Origin: Penium margaritaceum
Lineage: Eukaryota; Streptophyta; Zygnematophyceae; Desmidiales; Peniaceae
Assembly: GCA_023375785.1 (NCBI GenBank)
Contig: SZWC01000041.1
Span: forward strand, 454,260-518,259
Reading direction: 5' to 3'
Length of the DNA: 64,000 bases
Below, piece by piece: positions 1 through 9,950 of the stretch (its first letter is position 1; every line of letters begins with the position of its first letter). Below the pieces are notes generated by a model that saw nothing but the letters and a program-made list of their open reading frames with translations, was not told the DNA's origin and did no database searches. A program made the translations under genes and the position numbers.

Positions 1-12
1 TCCTTAGGACAA

Positions 13-84
13 CTTCCTATAGCCTAGTGGGTGAAGGCACCGTCTCGCAAGCGAGAGGTCCGGGGTCAAATCCCCCCAGGACCA
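13..84 (+). other. tRNA-like segment in the A1 5' LTR
   Basis: An A-box-like TAGCCTAGTGGG begins at 20 and a B-box-like GGGTCAAATCC at 63. The spacing of 43 is that of a tRNA gene. The D stem GCCT/AGGC pairs perfectly and the anticodon arm forms a strong hairpin (TCTCG...CGAGA), but its loop is not of standard size. The acceptor stem pairs only partly (TCCT/AGGA). I read it as a tRNA-derived module inside U3, not a working host tRNA gene. It is repeated at 5588-5659 in the 3' LTR. Confidence 0.6.
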
Positions 85-113
85 AATTTTCTTTGTGACT
101 AAAAAGGGCCAAG

Positions 114-132
114 GAAGCTTCCTAGAAGCTTC
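114..132 (+). promoter_or_regulatory. Heat-shock-element-like GAA/TTC cluster
   Basis: GAA-2-TTC-3-GAA-2-TTC, units at 114, 119, 125 and 130. Canonical heat shock elements use 2-base spacing throughout, so the middle gap of 3 makes this a near match. The same cluster is at 5689-5707. The LTRs of H have the same kind of arrangement at the matching place. Confidence 0.4.
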
Positions 133-153
133 TAAGGTCCAAGGTGGATCAAA

Positions 154-165
154 CGCCACTTGGCG
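154..165. promoter_or_regulatory. CGCCACTTGGCG palindrome upstream of TATA
   Basis: Five-base arms CGCCA/TGGCG around CT, about 100 bases upstream of the TATA box. Repeated at 5729-5740. H carries two such motifs at the same relative place. Conservation between diverged subfamilies suggests a protein-binding site; no factor can be named. Confidence 0.4.
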
Positions 166-263
166 GTCACAGAGGGTGCCATGTCATCAAAGCTGATGAC
201 ACTGTCTAGGGTGGCCTTGGAGGGAGGCCCCTCCAAGGAGCCATTGGGAGCACTGACCAGAGA

Positions 264-273
264 CTATATAAGG
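264..273 (+). promoter_or_regulatory. TATA box of the A1 LTR promoter
   Basis: CTATATAAGG, a strong plant-type TATA box inside the LTR, with its twin at 5839-5848. It should direct Pol II transcription of the element from the R region. Confidence 0.7.
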
Positions 274-581
274 CCTGTCATTTGCATGTGATAATATATC
301 ATCTCTTACTCTTGAGACTTCAGAGAAAACTAATCCCTTGTTGGCCACCAAGAAAGAGGGTAAAAAACAAGTGCAAGTGCACACTTTGGTGTGTAGCTTT
401 GCCAGTTGGGTGAGAGTTTGGAATACTCTCCGGCCACGGTTGGGACAAGCTAAGTGAACCTTTCAGTGTGGAAACACCACTCCGTGGGTGATGTCTACCT
501 TGGTTGAAATACCAAGGGCGGTCGGCGGTTTACGTGTCGGCGCCGTTTACTCTAAACCGTGTCCAAGTGCGGAGTGACAAA

Positions 582-596
582 GGGTTATGGGCCCAC
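582..596 (+). other. Primer binding site, half-tRNA type (A1)
   Basis: GGGTTATGGGCCCAC lies three bases after the LTR end. It is complementary to the anticodon stem-loop of eukaryotic initiator tRNA-Met (GTGGGCCCATAACCC), not to its 3' end. Drosophila copia is known to prime this way with a cleaved 5' half of the tRNA. The same 15 bases follow the H 5' LTR at 52105. Confidence 0.85.
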
Positions 597-1035
597 ACTG
601 ATCGGGAAACTTGGTTCTTTGTACCACCGCTCAGTTCACGTGACAGGTACCTCCGCAGCAGACAAGACACCACTGCTCCATCTGCTTCATCGTCGGTCCA
701 TTTTGGACCAAGGTACGCATTGTGAGAGATCGGACGCAGGTTGGACCCGTGGTTCACTTTTGCTCTCCACGGACAAGGAACGAGGATACGCTCTGCCATT
801 GTTGGTATGACCCTCGAGTCCTAAGCGGGTTACGCTCTGCCCTTGTGGGTACGACCCTGTGTCTGTGGGAGCACTTCCTCCACAATAGCTAGGAGACCAT
901 CGGCTGGAGGGGAATGCAATGGACAGCACCTTGAAAAACTGCAGCAGTCATCAGCCTCATCAGCCTCATCAGCCTACATCGGCCTCAACGAAGCAGAACA
1001 GTAAAGACTAAGTGAGCATCATTGACCACACCGGA
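597..1035 (+). other. A1 untranslated leader
   Basis: Leader between primer site and gag. It ends in tandem CATCAGCCT units (about 948-980) just before the first ATG. H has similar units in its leader, so they may act in packaging or translation. Confidence 0.6.
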
Positions 1036-1870
1036 ATGATGCCGGGAGATCAAGAGATTGTTCCAGTCACCTCACGGCCCGCCGAGTTGGGTGCGGCCAA
1101 CGCCATCACACGCTTCGATGGCAAAGCCTTCGGTACGTGGAAATGGCAGTTTGAGGTGGTGATGCGCGTGCGCAGGTATCTCAACATGCTGAAGGGGACG
1201 GAGGTAGCACTGGAGGACGAGGCAAGCGCGGAATACGCAGAGTGGCAAGAGCGGAATGACATCGCTCTCGCACTCCTCGTCACGTCCATAAGCCCCTCCC
1301 TAATCTCCCACATCGAGGGATGCACGACGGCAGCTGAGGCTTACACCAAGCTGACGAATGTGTACCAGTCAACTTCCCTCGCCAATCGACTTTTCATCCT
1401 GCAGCACCTCATCGAGCTGCGGGTGGGCGAGGGGGAATCCATCTCGGACTTCCTCCAGAAGTTCAAAGGACTGCTTCAAGAAGCCCGCACCATGTCCTGG
1501 CAGCTTGACCAACAGATGCAGGCCATGATTCTCCTCATGGCCTTGCCGCCAAGCTGGGGTCCCATGATTACCACCTTGGGTGGTTGGGTTGAGTCGGATT
1601 TCACGTACTTTTGTGTCTCCGAGTTTGTCCGGAACGAGGCCATGCGGCGCAACAACGGCGTCATCAATAACGCCGTGTACGCGAGTGGCTCGGGAGGCAC
1701 CTCCTCTCATGGCAACAGCAGAAGCAGTGGCGGCGGGAAGAGCGGCAAGAAGAAGGGTAAGTGCCATAACTGTGGCAAGGCAGGGCATTGGGCGCGGGAG
1801 TGTCGCGTACCAAAGAAGGAAAGAGGCGGTGGTGGGAGCAGCAACATGAGTAAGAAGGTGGAGTGGACGT
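1036..1870 (+). pseudogene. gag: gag region of A1
   Basis: Capsid-like copia Gag (UBN2/retrotran_gag type). It begins near the ATG at 1036, the first ATG of the frame. The N-terminal core contains FDGKAFGTWKWQFEVVMRV, then a Gly/Ser-rich linker, then a CCHC zinc knuckle CHNCGKAGHWAREC at 1762-1803 that would bind the genomic RNA. It runs on into the protease in the same frame, as copia elements usually do. Confidence 0.85.
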
Positions 1871-1889
1871 CCACGAGCATGATGGCAGA

Positions 1890-3400
1890 GAGCAAGGCCC
1901 CTCCCAAGGGCTCTGCGCTGCTGCGGCCGGGAGCCTTCGGGCTCGACAATGGCACGGACTACCACACCTCTCGCGAGGCATGTGGCTTCTTGTCCCTCAC
2001 ACCGTCCACGGCCAAGTTCCGGTGCGCCAACGGCGGCATCGAGTACGCGGCTGGTGAGGGAGAGAAGGTCGTGCACACACGGCTCAACGGAGCCGACAAG
2101 GAGTTGCGGCTGCAGAACGTTGTCCACATGCCAACTTTCGCCGCGAACCTCCACTCCGTCTCGCGGATTACGGATCACGCGATGACGGTGGTGTTTACAC
2201 CGAAGGAAGCCGTCATCCTCAAGAACGAGGACGTGACGATTACCTACGCTACGTCAGACCTTGTCGCCAAGGTGCCACGAACGGATGGGCTCTACGTTCT
2301 GCAGACAAAGAGCACGGAAGGGCACGCTGGGACGGCAGAGGCAGTAGCGGAAGCTGCACCATCGCCGAACGCCAAGACACCATCCATGCCGCCTGCTGTG
2401 GCGGCTAAAGATGCGGGAGCAGCAACTGCGAAGCTGTGGCAGAGACGCCTTGGGCACATGGCTGACAGCACCCTGCAGGTCATGCACGAGCAGAAGCTTG
2501 TACGCGGGCTGGAGGGGTGTGAGCTGAAGGGTGGATGCAACGCTGGGTGTGAGGCTTGCCTACAAGGGAACTCAAAGCAGAAACGCTTCTCCAAAAACAG
2601 TCGCAGAACAGAGGGCATACTCGACCTTGTCCATAGCGACGTGTGTGGCCCCATACGCACCACGTCCAACAGCGGCTCCAAGTACCTCCTCACCTTCATC
2701 GATGATTACTCTCGGAAGGTGAAGTTGTACTTCCTCAAAACAAAAGGAGAGGTGCTGGAGCGCCTGCAAGAGTTTGTCGCCATGGTGGAGCGACAAACCG
2801 GACGGAAGGTCAAGGCCTTGCGGAGCGACAACAACGGAGAGTACGAGGGGTGCAAGCCGTGGCTTCGGGCACACGGCATTGTCCAACAGCCTACTACCCC
2901 CTACACACCGCAGAGCAACGGCGTGGCCGAGCGCATGAACCAGACCATTCTGGCCATGACGCGAACCATGCTGTTTGACTCAAAGCTCCCTCCTCGCTTC
3001 TGGTCGGAAGCAGCGCGCACTGCATGCTACCTCATCAACCTCATGCCTGCTGCAGCACTGCGCAGAAAGGGGACAAAAAAGGAGCAAAGTGCAGAACACA
3101 TGACCCCGCAGGAGGCGTGGTCGGGAAAGAAGCCGGATGCCTCTCACCTAAAGGCTTTCGGCTGCACGGCTTGGGCCAAAATCCAGGACGGGCAAGGAGC
3201 GGGGAAGTTGGATGCACGTGCGCGCAAGTGCGTGATGATTGGCTATGCGGCCGCGCACAAGGCGTACAGGGTGTGGGACCAGGCAGCAGGGAGAGTCATC
3301 ACCTCCAGAGATGTGACCTTTCAGGAAGAGTCACACGACAAGGGAGAACTGCTGGACCCAAAGACTCTCCAAAACAGGCAGAGTGGATCGTGCTGCTGGA
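1890..3400 (+). pseudogene. pol: Protease and integrase region of A1
   Basis: Aspartic-protease-like segment (about 1930-2200), then the pre-integrase His/Cys zinc module (H...H...CxxC, about 2430-2600), then the integrase core (about 2605-3000). The core shows the D-D-E context HSDVCGP, RSDNNGEY and NGVAERMNQT. Integrase inserts the cDNA into host DNA. A C-terminal segment (GYAAAHKAYRVWD) follows. Confidence 0.85.
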
Positions 3401-3679
3401 GGCGGGTAACACACCCCCGCCTAACTGGCGTGGGACGCCAGTGGCCATAGCCAGCGAGGCTGCCAATTCAGGGAGAGCGTCCGCTCAGGCTCAAGCGGAG
3501 TTGACATCCGACATCGCGTCGGAGACATCCAAGGCCTCCTCGGAGGCCAGTGGCTCTTCCCTTCCAGCGACCCCTCCTGGGGAAGCACAGCAGCTGCAGC
3601 AGCACGAGCAGCCAGCACCAGCACCACTGCGGCGCAGTGAGCGCCAAGCAAAGCCTGCGAAGCACTACGACGGAGGGAA

Positions 3680-4560
3680 GGCCGAGTGGACTGGCTTGAG
3701 CTGGTCGTGCCTTGCGCAGGGAGAGCCGGCTACCATCGCCGAGGCTCTCTCGCGGCCGGACGCCGCTAAATGGAAGGAGGCGATGGAGAGCGAGCTCGCC
3801 TCCATCGAGGAGAACGGAACGTGGGTGCTGGTGGACAGACCACCAAACGCACACGTGGTGGGCGTGAAGTGGGTCTTACGCGTCAAACGCAAGCAAGACA
3901 ACAGCATCGACAAGTACAAGGCAAGGATCGTCGCGAAGGGATTCTCGAAGAGAGCAGGGTCTGAGTACGACGAGACCTACTCTCCTGTCGCGTCCTTCCC
4001 CTCCATTCGCACCTTGCTAGCTGTGGCTGCGGCGCGCAATATGGAAATCCACCAAATGGACGTCTTGACCGCCTTCCTCTACGGGAAGCTTGACAAGGAG
4101 ATACTAATGGAGGTGCCCGAGGGTGTCAAGGCAAAACCCGGGCAGGTGTGTCGCCTCATCAAGGCGCTCTACGGGCTGAAACAGGCCCCAAGGATCTGGT
4201 ACATGGAGATGGACAGCTTCATGGCTGGCCTTGGCTTTTCGCACTGCCACAACGACCCCAGTGTGTATGTGCGTGCGGATGACCAGGGGCTGTTGCTGGT
4301 AGCGCTGTACGTGGATGACCTGATTTTGGCCTCCACCTCCATGAAAGCCCTCGAGGGCCTCAAGGAGAAGCTGCATGGACGGTTTCAGATGAAGGACATG
4401 GGTGAGCTCGAGTACTACTTGGGCATCGCCATACATCGCAACCGAGCAGCAGGTACCATCGAGCTCAACCAGACGAAGTACATCTCAGAGGTGCTTCGGC
4501 GCGATGGCATGGAAGACGCCAAACCCCTCAGCACTCCTCTCCCCACGAAGTGCAATCTCA
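3680..4560 (+). pseudogene. pol: Reverse transcriptase region of A1
   Basis: Copia RT (RVT_2). Recognisable blocks are NGTWVLVDRP, KYKARIVAKGF, the HQMDV metal-binding Asp context, the KALYGLKQAPR block and the catalytic YVDD at 4308-4319. It copies element RNA into cDNA. A low-complexity Ser/Gln-rich linker (3440-3660) separates it from integrase. Confidence 0.9.
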
Positions 4561-4775
4561 CCTCCACCCACTCCCCCAGCACGGAAGCCGAGTGCCGCAA
4601 AATGCAGGATGTGCCATACCAGTCTGCGGTGGGTAGCATCATGTATGCCATGGTTGGGACGCGGCCGGACATCTCCTTTGCTGTGGGGCTAGTCAGTCGG
4701 TACGTGGCCAACCCTGGGCCACTCCACTGGCAGGCCGTGAAGCGCATTTTGCGCGATCTCAACAAGACATGACAC

Positions 4776-5300
4776 ATGGAGCTGCAGTACGGCGGCCTTC
4801 AAGGAACAGACCCTTTGCGCCTCAAGTGCTACACCGACGCAGATTTTGGAGGCAACGTGGATGATAGGAAGTCCACCTCGGGCTTTGTGTGCCTTGTGCA
4901 CGGCAGCACTGTGTCGTGGGCCAGCCGCAAGCAGGACTGTGTCTCCATCTCAACCGCAGAAGCTGAGTATGTGGCGCTGTCTGAGGTGTGCAAGGAGACG
5001 CAATGGCTACGCAGCTTGCTCGCTGAGATGCAAGCACCACAGAAGGAGGCCACAGTCATCCACGTCGACAACCAGAGCGCGAAGGACATCGCGTTGAAGG
5101 ACACCCTCTCCAGGCGGACCAAGCACATCGACATCCGCTATCACTACACGCGCGACCTCGTCGCCAAGGGAGTGGTGGATGTGCAGTACATCTCGACCAA
5201 GAAGATGCTCGCGGACTTCCTGACGAAGCTACTGGACAGTGACCCGCACATGGCAGGGGTACGAGGCATCGGGATGGTGAGCGCAACAGACGAGGACTGA
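4776..5300 (+). pseudogene. pol: RNase H region of A1
   Basis: Copia-type RNase H. Motifs are YTDADFGG (first catalytic Asp), STSGFVCL, STAEAEYVALS (catalytic Glu), DNQSA and RTKHIDIRYHY, ending near ADFLTK. It removes the RNA strand of the hybrid during reverse transcription. A stop at 5298-5300 ends pol. Confidence 0.9.
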
Positions 5301-5377
5301 ACGGGCGGGCTACTTCACAGGTGGCCGACATTGCTGGGCCCATGGCCGCAGCAGGAATCTAGCCGCAGATGGACACA

Positions 5378-5393
5378 GGTGCAAGGGAGAGTT
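5378..5393 (+). other. Polypurine tract of A1
   Basis: GGTGCAAGGGAGAG directly before the 3' LTR, the expected primer for plus-strand DNA. Elements H and A4 have the same tract in the same place. Confidence 0.75.
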
Positions 5394-6153
5394 TGTTATG
5401 TTCTGTGTATGCCCCTGGTCCAATCAGCGGAAGATTTAGACTGGGTATGCACTGCGCTTGTAGCGCAAGTCCCCCAGCGACATGCAAGAGAGGCTGAGAG
5501 AGACAAGGCATGCACTGCTCACCCTTGTGGAGTAAGTCCCCTTGGTCTACTCTCGGTAGTCTACCTGGTGCATGCTCCTTAGGACAACTTCCTATAGCCT
5601 AGTGGGTGAAGGCACCGTCTCGCAAGCGAGAGGTCCGGGGTCAAATCCCCCCAGGACCAAATTTTCTTTGTGACTAAAAAGGGCCAAGGAAGCTTCCTAG
5701 AAGCTTCTAAGGTCCAAGGTGGATCAAGCGCCACTTGGCGGTCACAGAGGGTGCCATGTCATCAAAGCTGATGACACTGTCTAGGGTGGCCTTGGAGGGA
5801 GGCCCCTCCAAGGAGCCATTGGGAGCACTGACCAGAGACTATATAAGGCCTGTCATTTGCATGTGATAATCATCATCTCTTACTCTTGAGACTTGGGAGA
5901 AAACTAATCCCTTGCTGGCCACCAAGAAAGAGGGTAAAGAACAAGTGCACCTGCACACTTTGGTGTGTAGCTTTGCTAGTTGGGTGAGAGTTTGGAATAC
6001 TCTCCGGCCACGGTTGGGACAAGCTAAGTGAACCTTTCAGTGTGGAAACACCACTCTGTGGGTGATCTCTACCTTGGTTGCAATACCAAGGGTGGTCGGC
6101 GGTTTGCCTGTCGGCGCCGTTTACTCTAGACCGTGGCCAAGTGCGGAGTGACA
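5394..6153 (+). repeat. 3' LTR of A1
   Basis: Full 760-base LTR from TGTTATG to TGACA. It contains the tRNA-like segment (5588-5659), GAA/TTC cluster (5689-5707), CGCC palindrome (5729-5740) and TATA box (5839-5848). The likely right target-site copy is AAGAC at 6154-6158; the left one is outside the window. Confidence 0.93.
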
Positions 6154-6566
6154 AAGACGAGTGGTATTGTTCATCATTTCGCTACCATGCGTGTCCTTTA
6201 GTTATGACATTATCTGTGGCGTTTGGGGCAGACATCCATTGTTTGATTGGAGTGCGCGTTAGCTAGCACATATGCGGGAACCAGCTCAAGACATGTGCAT
6301 GTCGGTTTGCTAGTGCAGGTTGATACTTGAAGGTGAGCTCATAACTCCATAGAACGAGTAACCATTTACCGAGGATGCCTTTTTTGTCTTGGGTTGTAAG
6401 GAACTATTGGATTGGTTGATGGTCTGTAAGGATGGTGAATGGTTTATCGTCCTTAACATTATCGGGATAGAACAATATGGTCCATAGGATGACCAAGCAT
6501 TCTCCTTTTACTAATGGGTACTTTGAGTTGGCGTCGTTAAGTACTTAGCTGCCAAAACAGACCACC
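6154..6566 (-). mobile_element. Ty3/gypsy relic, RNase H part (copy 1)
   Basis: Read on the minus strand this gives a gypsy-type RNase H: KGECLVILW, FTILTDHQPIQ and SYELTFKYQPA, then a short spacer. Only this piece remains and it is broken. It is clearly homologous to 14704-15785. Element A1 abuts it on the left and a family A LTR stub enters it on the right. Confidence 0.75.
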
Positions 6567-6618
6567 TGTTGACCTGATATGCCCCTTGTCCATAACTGAC
6601 ATTTGGACAGGCACATGA
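6567..6618 (+). repeat. Stub of a family A LTR
   Basis: The first 52 bases of a family A LTR (TGTTGACCTGATATGCCCC...), alignable with the A4 LTR start. The gypsy relic precedes it and B1 interrupts it. Exactly the same 52-base stub occurs before B2 at 15786-15837. Confidence 0.7.
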
Positions 6619-7353
6619 TGTTGGATCTGGAGGAGACGAGCCTTGGAGCAGCGAGTATGTGGGAATGAAAGGACATCAGTTGTGCTGAAGAAAGGTTTTT
6701 GAATCACTCAAAATGATGGAGAACATATAGAGCTAGAGCTTTGGCAAGTCAGCCCTCTCACAAGCCATACCACCTAGTCATAGAGGCTAAGGCTCACACA
6801 CTAGAGTCCATAATCTCACACAAGAGAGGAAATCAGCCTAGCAATCAGGCTGACTACTCACACACGACCTAGAGAGCTAGAAAATTCTCTCATGGCGCAC
6901 TCCTAGTGGTCACATAACCCACAATCTCATGGAGAGTCATCATGTGTCCATGGCTACCTCATAAGGATCTCACCTCGTCTAAAAATAAGGAGAGGTACCT
7001 TTTTCCTAGTCAGCACACTCTGACAAGGTAATCCAAGAATCAAGGACCTTTTTGGATTTTTCTCCCATCAGGTCTTGTCCTTGGACCTCTTGCCCTTTTT
7101 GTTTTCTCAAGCTAAGGCATGGAGCCATCGCCCATGGTCACCCAGACATCGGCAGTCCATGAGATCGGAAACTTTGAAAATTCATATCTCTCAATCCGAC
7201 TGTTGGATTGGCCTGAAACTTGGACTGTAAAAAATTTGCCGCCTGATCTTTCTAATGATGGATTCTGATTGATAATCGGATAAGGCATCTAGTGGTTTCC
7301 TGGAACTTGCTCCTGTGGACCAGAAACTGAGACGGATGGCTCCTTCCTCAAGA
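6619..7353 (-). repeat. 3' LTR of B1
   Basis: 735 bases with TGTTGG at one end; the other end is a degraded form of CCAACA. It matches all other family B LTRs here. It holds the family's shortened tRNA-like stretch (minus strand, near 7075-7115) and TATA-like CTATATGT. Confidence 0.9.
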
Positions 7354-7389
7354 ATCTCCCACTTGCATGTAGGCCGAGTCCACATGCCT

Positions 7390-8830
7390 TCATGCAGAAT
7401 TGCTGCTTCTCATGGATCACTGCCTTGGTGTAGAAATCAGCGACCTGCTTGCTCGTTGGAGTAAACTCCAGCTTGATAGCACCCTCTTGCACCATGTCCC
7501 TGATGAACTGATATGCAATGTCAATGTTCTTTATACGTGCATGATATTCACGATTCTTGGCGAGTGCAATTGTTCTCTAGTTGTCGACGCGCACACAAAC
7601 TGGAACTGCTGCACTCCCGCTCCGCCATGAGATGCAAAAGCCAAACTGCTTCATTGGCTCAAAAGCTGAGAGAGACGTACTTGACTTCCGTGCTTGAGGT
7701 GGCGACCACCATGTGCCGCTTGCTGTACCAACTGATGGCCCCGTCATTCATGAGGAACACATGCTCAGAGATGGACTTGCGGTCCTCAGGGTTTGAAGTC
7801 CAATCTGCGTCTGTATAGCCGATGATATTATTGTCGTTGCCATTGTAGGTGATGTTGATGTTGATGGTTCCAGCAAGGTAGCAAAAGATCCGCTTCACTG
7901 CCTTTTGGTCCTCAGATCCGAGGTTCCCATGTATTGGCTCACTGTGATCACAGCTGTGCAAGGTCCGGCCTGGTTGCTACCATCAGGTATATGGGACTGC
8001 CGACGGCGCTCTGGTACTTCTGCCGCTCGACTGTATCCGCTTCTCCATTGAAGGTCACAAGATCATGCCGCGTCGCCAGTAGCCTGCCGATGGGTTTAGT
8101 ATCGGCCATGCTGAACCGGTGCACGACATCCTTGATGTAGTGGCTCTGCTGCAGCAAGAGAGGGCGTGATTTGTGATCCCACCCGATGAGGATACTGAGG
8201 AAGTATGATGCCACCCCGAGATCAGACATTTGGAAGCGCTCGTGCATGGCTTCCTTGAACTCGTGTAGTTCAAACATGTTGTTAGAAAGGAGGAGCATGT
8301 CATCTACATAGACAATGATGATGAGGATCTCATGCTCATGCTGCCAGGGATACACGCTGTAATGACATGTGCTACAATCGAACCCCATGCTCTGCAGCGC
8401 CGTATCCAACTTCTGGTTCCAAGTACGCAACGTTTGCTTGAGACCATACAATGACTTTTGTAGTTTGTAAACCAGGTGCTCCTGACCATCCATGACGAAC
8501 CCCTTCGGCTGGTCCATGTATATCTCCTCTTCGAAGTCACCGTTCAAGAATGCCATCTTCACATCCATGTGGTGAATCTCGAAGTCCTCAGTTGTTGCAT
8601 AAGAGAGCAGCGTGCACATAGAGGCAAACTTTACAACAGGAGCAAAAGTTTCTATGTAGTCAATGCCTTCCTACTACGAGTAGCCCTTGGTGACCAATCT
8701 CGCTTCGTACTTTTCTAGGTTACCATCTGCTCCCCGCTTCTTCTTGAATACCCACTTGTACTTGATCACTTTACGTCCAGATGGACGGTCAGTCAGATCC
8801 CACGACCAGGTGCCGAGGCGTTAGCGGGTG
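7390..8830 (-). pseudogene. RT and RNase H region of B1
   Basis: RNase H (about 7400-7960) shows GYTDADWTS, STEVKYVSLS and the RTKHIDIAYH context. RT (about 7960-8800) shows HHMDVKMAFLNGD, KSLYGLKQ and YVDDMLLL. It is copia by order and motifs, and closest in the window to B6 and B7. It is broken. Confidence 0.88.
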
Positions 8831-8899
8831 GGTGAGGCGGTGCTGCAGGTACAACTGCTGCAGCTGGTGGTGCTACATCTCCTTCCTCTACTTTTGCCT

Positions 8900-9950
8900 A
8901 TGAGGCCACCATATCTATTGCATCAGAAATAGGAGAGAAGACTCGTTCTCTCATTTTCATAGTGGAGGAAGGATCAGGAGAGCGTAGGTCTGAAAGGATA
9001 TATGCTCCCACTTCCTCGACAGCTGTTGGTTCTGCTTCCTCTTCATATACAATGTTGGTGCGGAGGACATAGCTCTCGTTGAAGACGATATCCCTCTTGT
9101 AGAGGCAATAGGTCTTGCTTGCCATGTCATGCCAATCATCAGCATCTGTGGGCTCTTTGCGTCCCATTTTTGCCAGTTTTCCTCTGGCACATGCATGTGT
9201 GCCAAGCTGCTTAAGGCACGAAGATGATCCACGCTCGGCTTCTTGCCAAACCACGCCTCGTACGGCATCACCTGCTCCAGGGTTTTGGTTGGAATGCGGT
9301 TCTTGATGTACACCGCAGTGCTCACTACTTCGGCCAAAAAGTCGTATGTGAGCCGAGCCACATGGAGCATCGAGCACGCTGACTCAACGATGTTCCGGCT
9401 GACGCGTTCTGCTACACCGTTCTGCTCTAGTGAGTATGGCACGATACGCTGTACCTTGATGGCAGCTGTTGTGAGGTAGTCTTGGAACTCCTTGCTCGGG
9501 TACTCTCCACCGCGGTCGCTTTGCAACGCCTTGATCTTCTTGCCATTCTGGTTCTTCACCATTGCCTTGAACTCCTTGAACCTGTCAAAGCACTGGTCCT
9601 TGGAGGAAAGGAAGTACACAACGATGTAACGGCTGAAATCATCAATCAAGGTGACAAAATAACTAGAGCTTCCAAAGCTCTTGGTCTGCATCGCGCCACA
9701 TAAGTCTGTGTGGACCAGCTTTAGCACCTCCTTTGCACGCTCCCTTGCTCTAGAGAATGCCTCTCGATACTGCTTCTCCTCCTAACAGCCAATGCACAAC
9801 TGCTGTTCAAAGTTATAGATGGTGGACAAGTCACGCACTGTCTGCATTGTTTGAAGTTGCTACGAGGCATGCATGCCGATGTGGCCTGCACCACTGCAGC
9901 AAGACTCTGCTCGCATAGGATATTGGTCTCCCCAATAGGCGTTACCTGTC
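8900..9950 (-). pseudogene. Integrase region of B1
   Basis: Integrase core blocks VHTDLCGAM, LQSDRGGEYPSKEF and EQNGVAERVSRN, followed by the MPYEAWFGKKPSVDHLRA block typical of copia integrase ends. The pre-integrase zinc module lies around 9780-9900. It is broken. Confidence 0.88.

Larger units (their letters stand above)
1..579 (+). repeat. 5' LTR of A1 (cut by window edge)
   Basis: Matches 5576-6153 along its whole length. The end ...TGACA is followed directly by the primer site. U3 holds a tRNA-like segment (13-84), a GAA/TTC cluster (114-132), a CGCC palindrome (154-165) and a TATA box (264-273). The transcription start should lie shortly after the TATA box, inside the LTR. Confidence 0.93.
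1..6153 (+). mobile_element. Copia element A1, nearly whole (family A)
   Basis: Ty1/copia LTR retrotransposon. The window opens inside its 5' LTR, so about 181 bases of that LTR lie outside. Order seen: LTR, primer site, leader, gag with CCHC knuckle, protease, integrase, reverse transcriptase, RNase H, polypurine tract, 3' LTR. My hand comparison of the two LTRs gives about 17 differences in 579 bases (about 3%), so it is among the youngest elements here. It looks almost whole, with about three breaks in its coding part. It abuts a gypsy relic at its 3' side. The integrase-before-RT order and domain sequences make the copia assignment secure. Confidence 0.95.

Noticed and set aside
13-84. 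A working host tRNA gene
   Set aside because: It lies inside both LTRs of A1, the acceptor stem pairs poorly and the anticodon loop is not standard, so it is reported as tRNA-like only.
1369-2178. 269-codon minus-strand frame over A1 gag
   Set aside because: It is a shadow of the high-GC gag frame on the plus strand.
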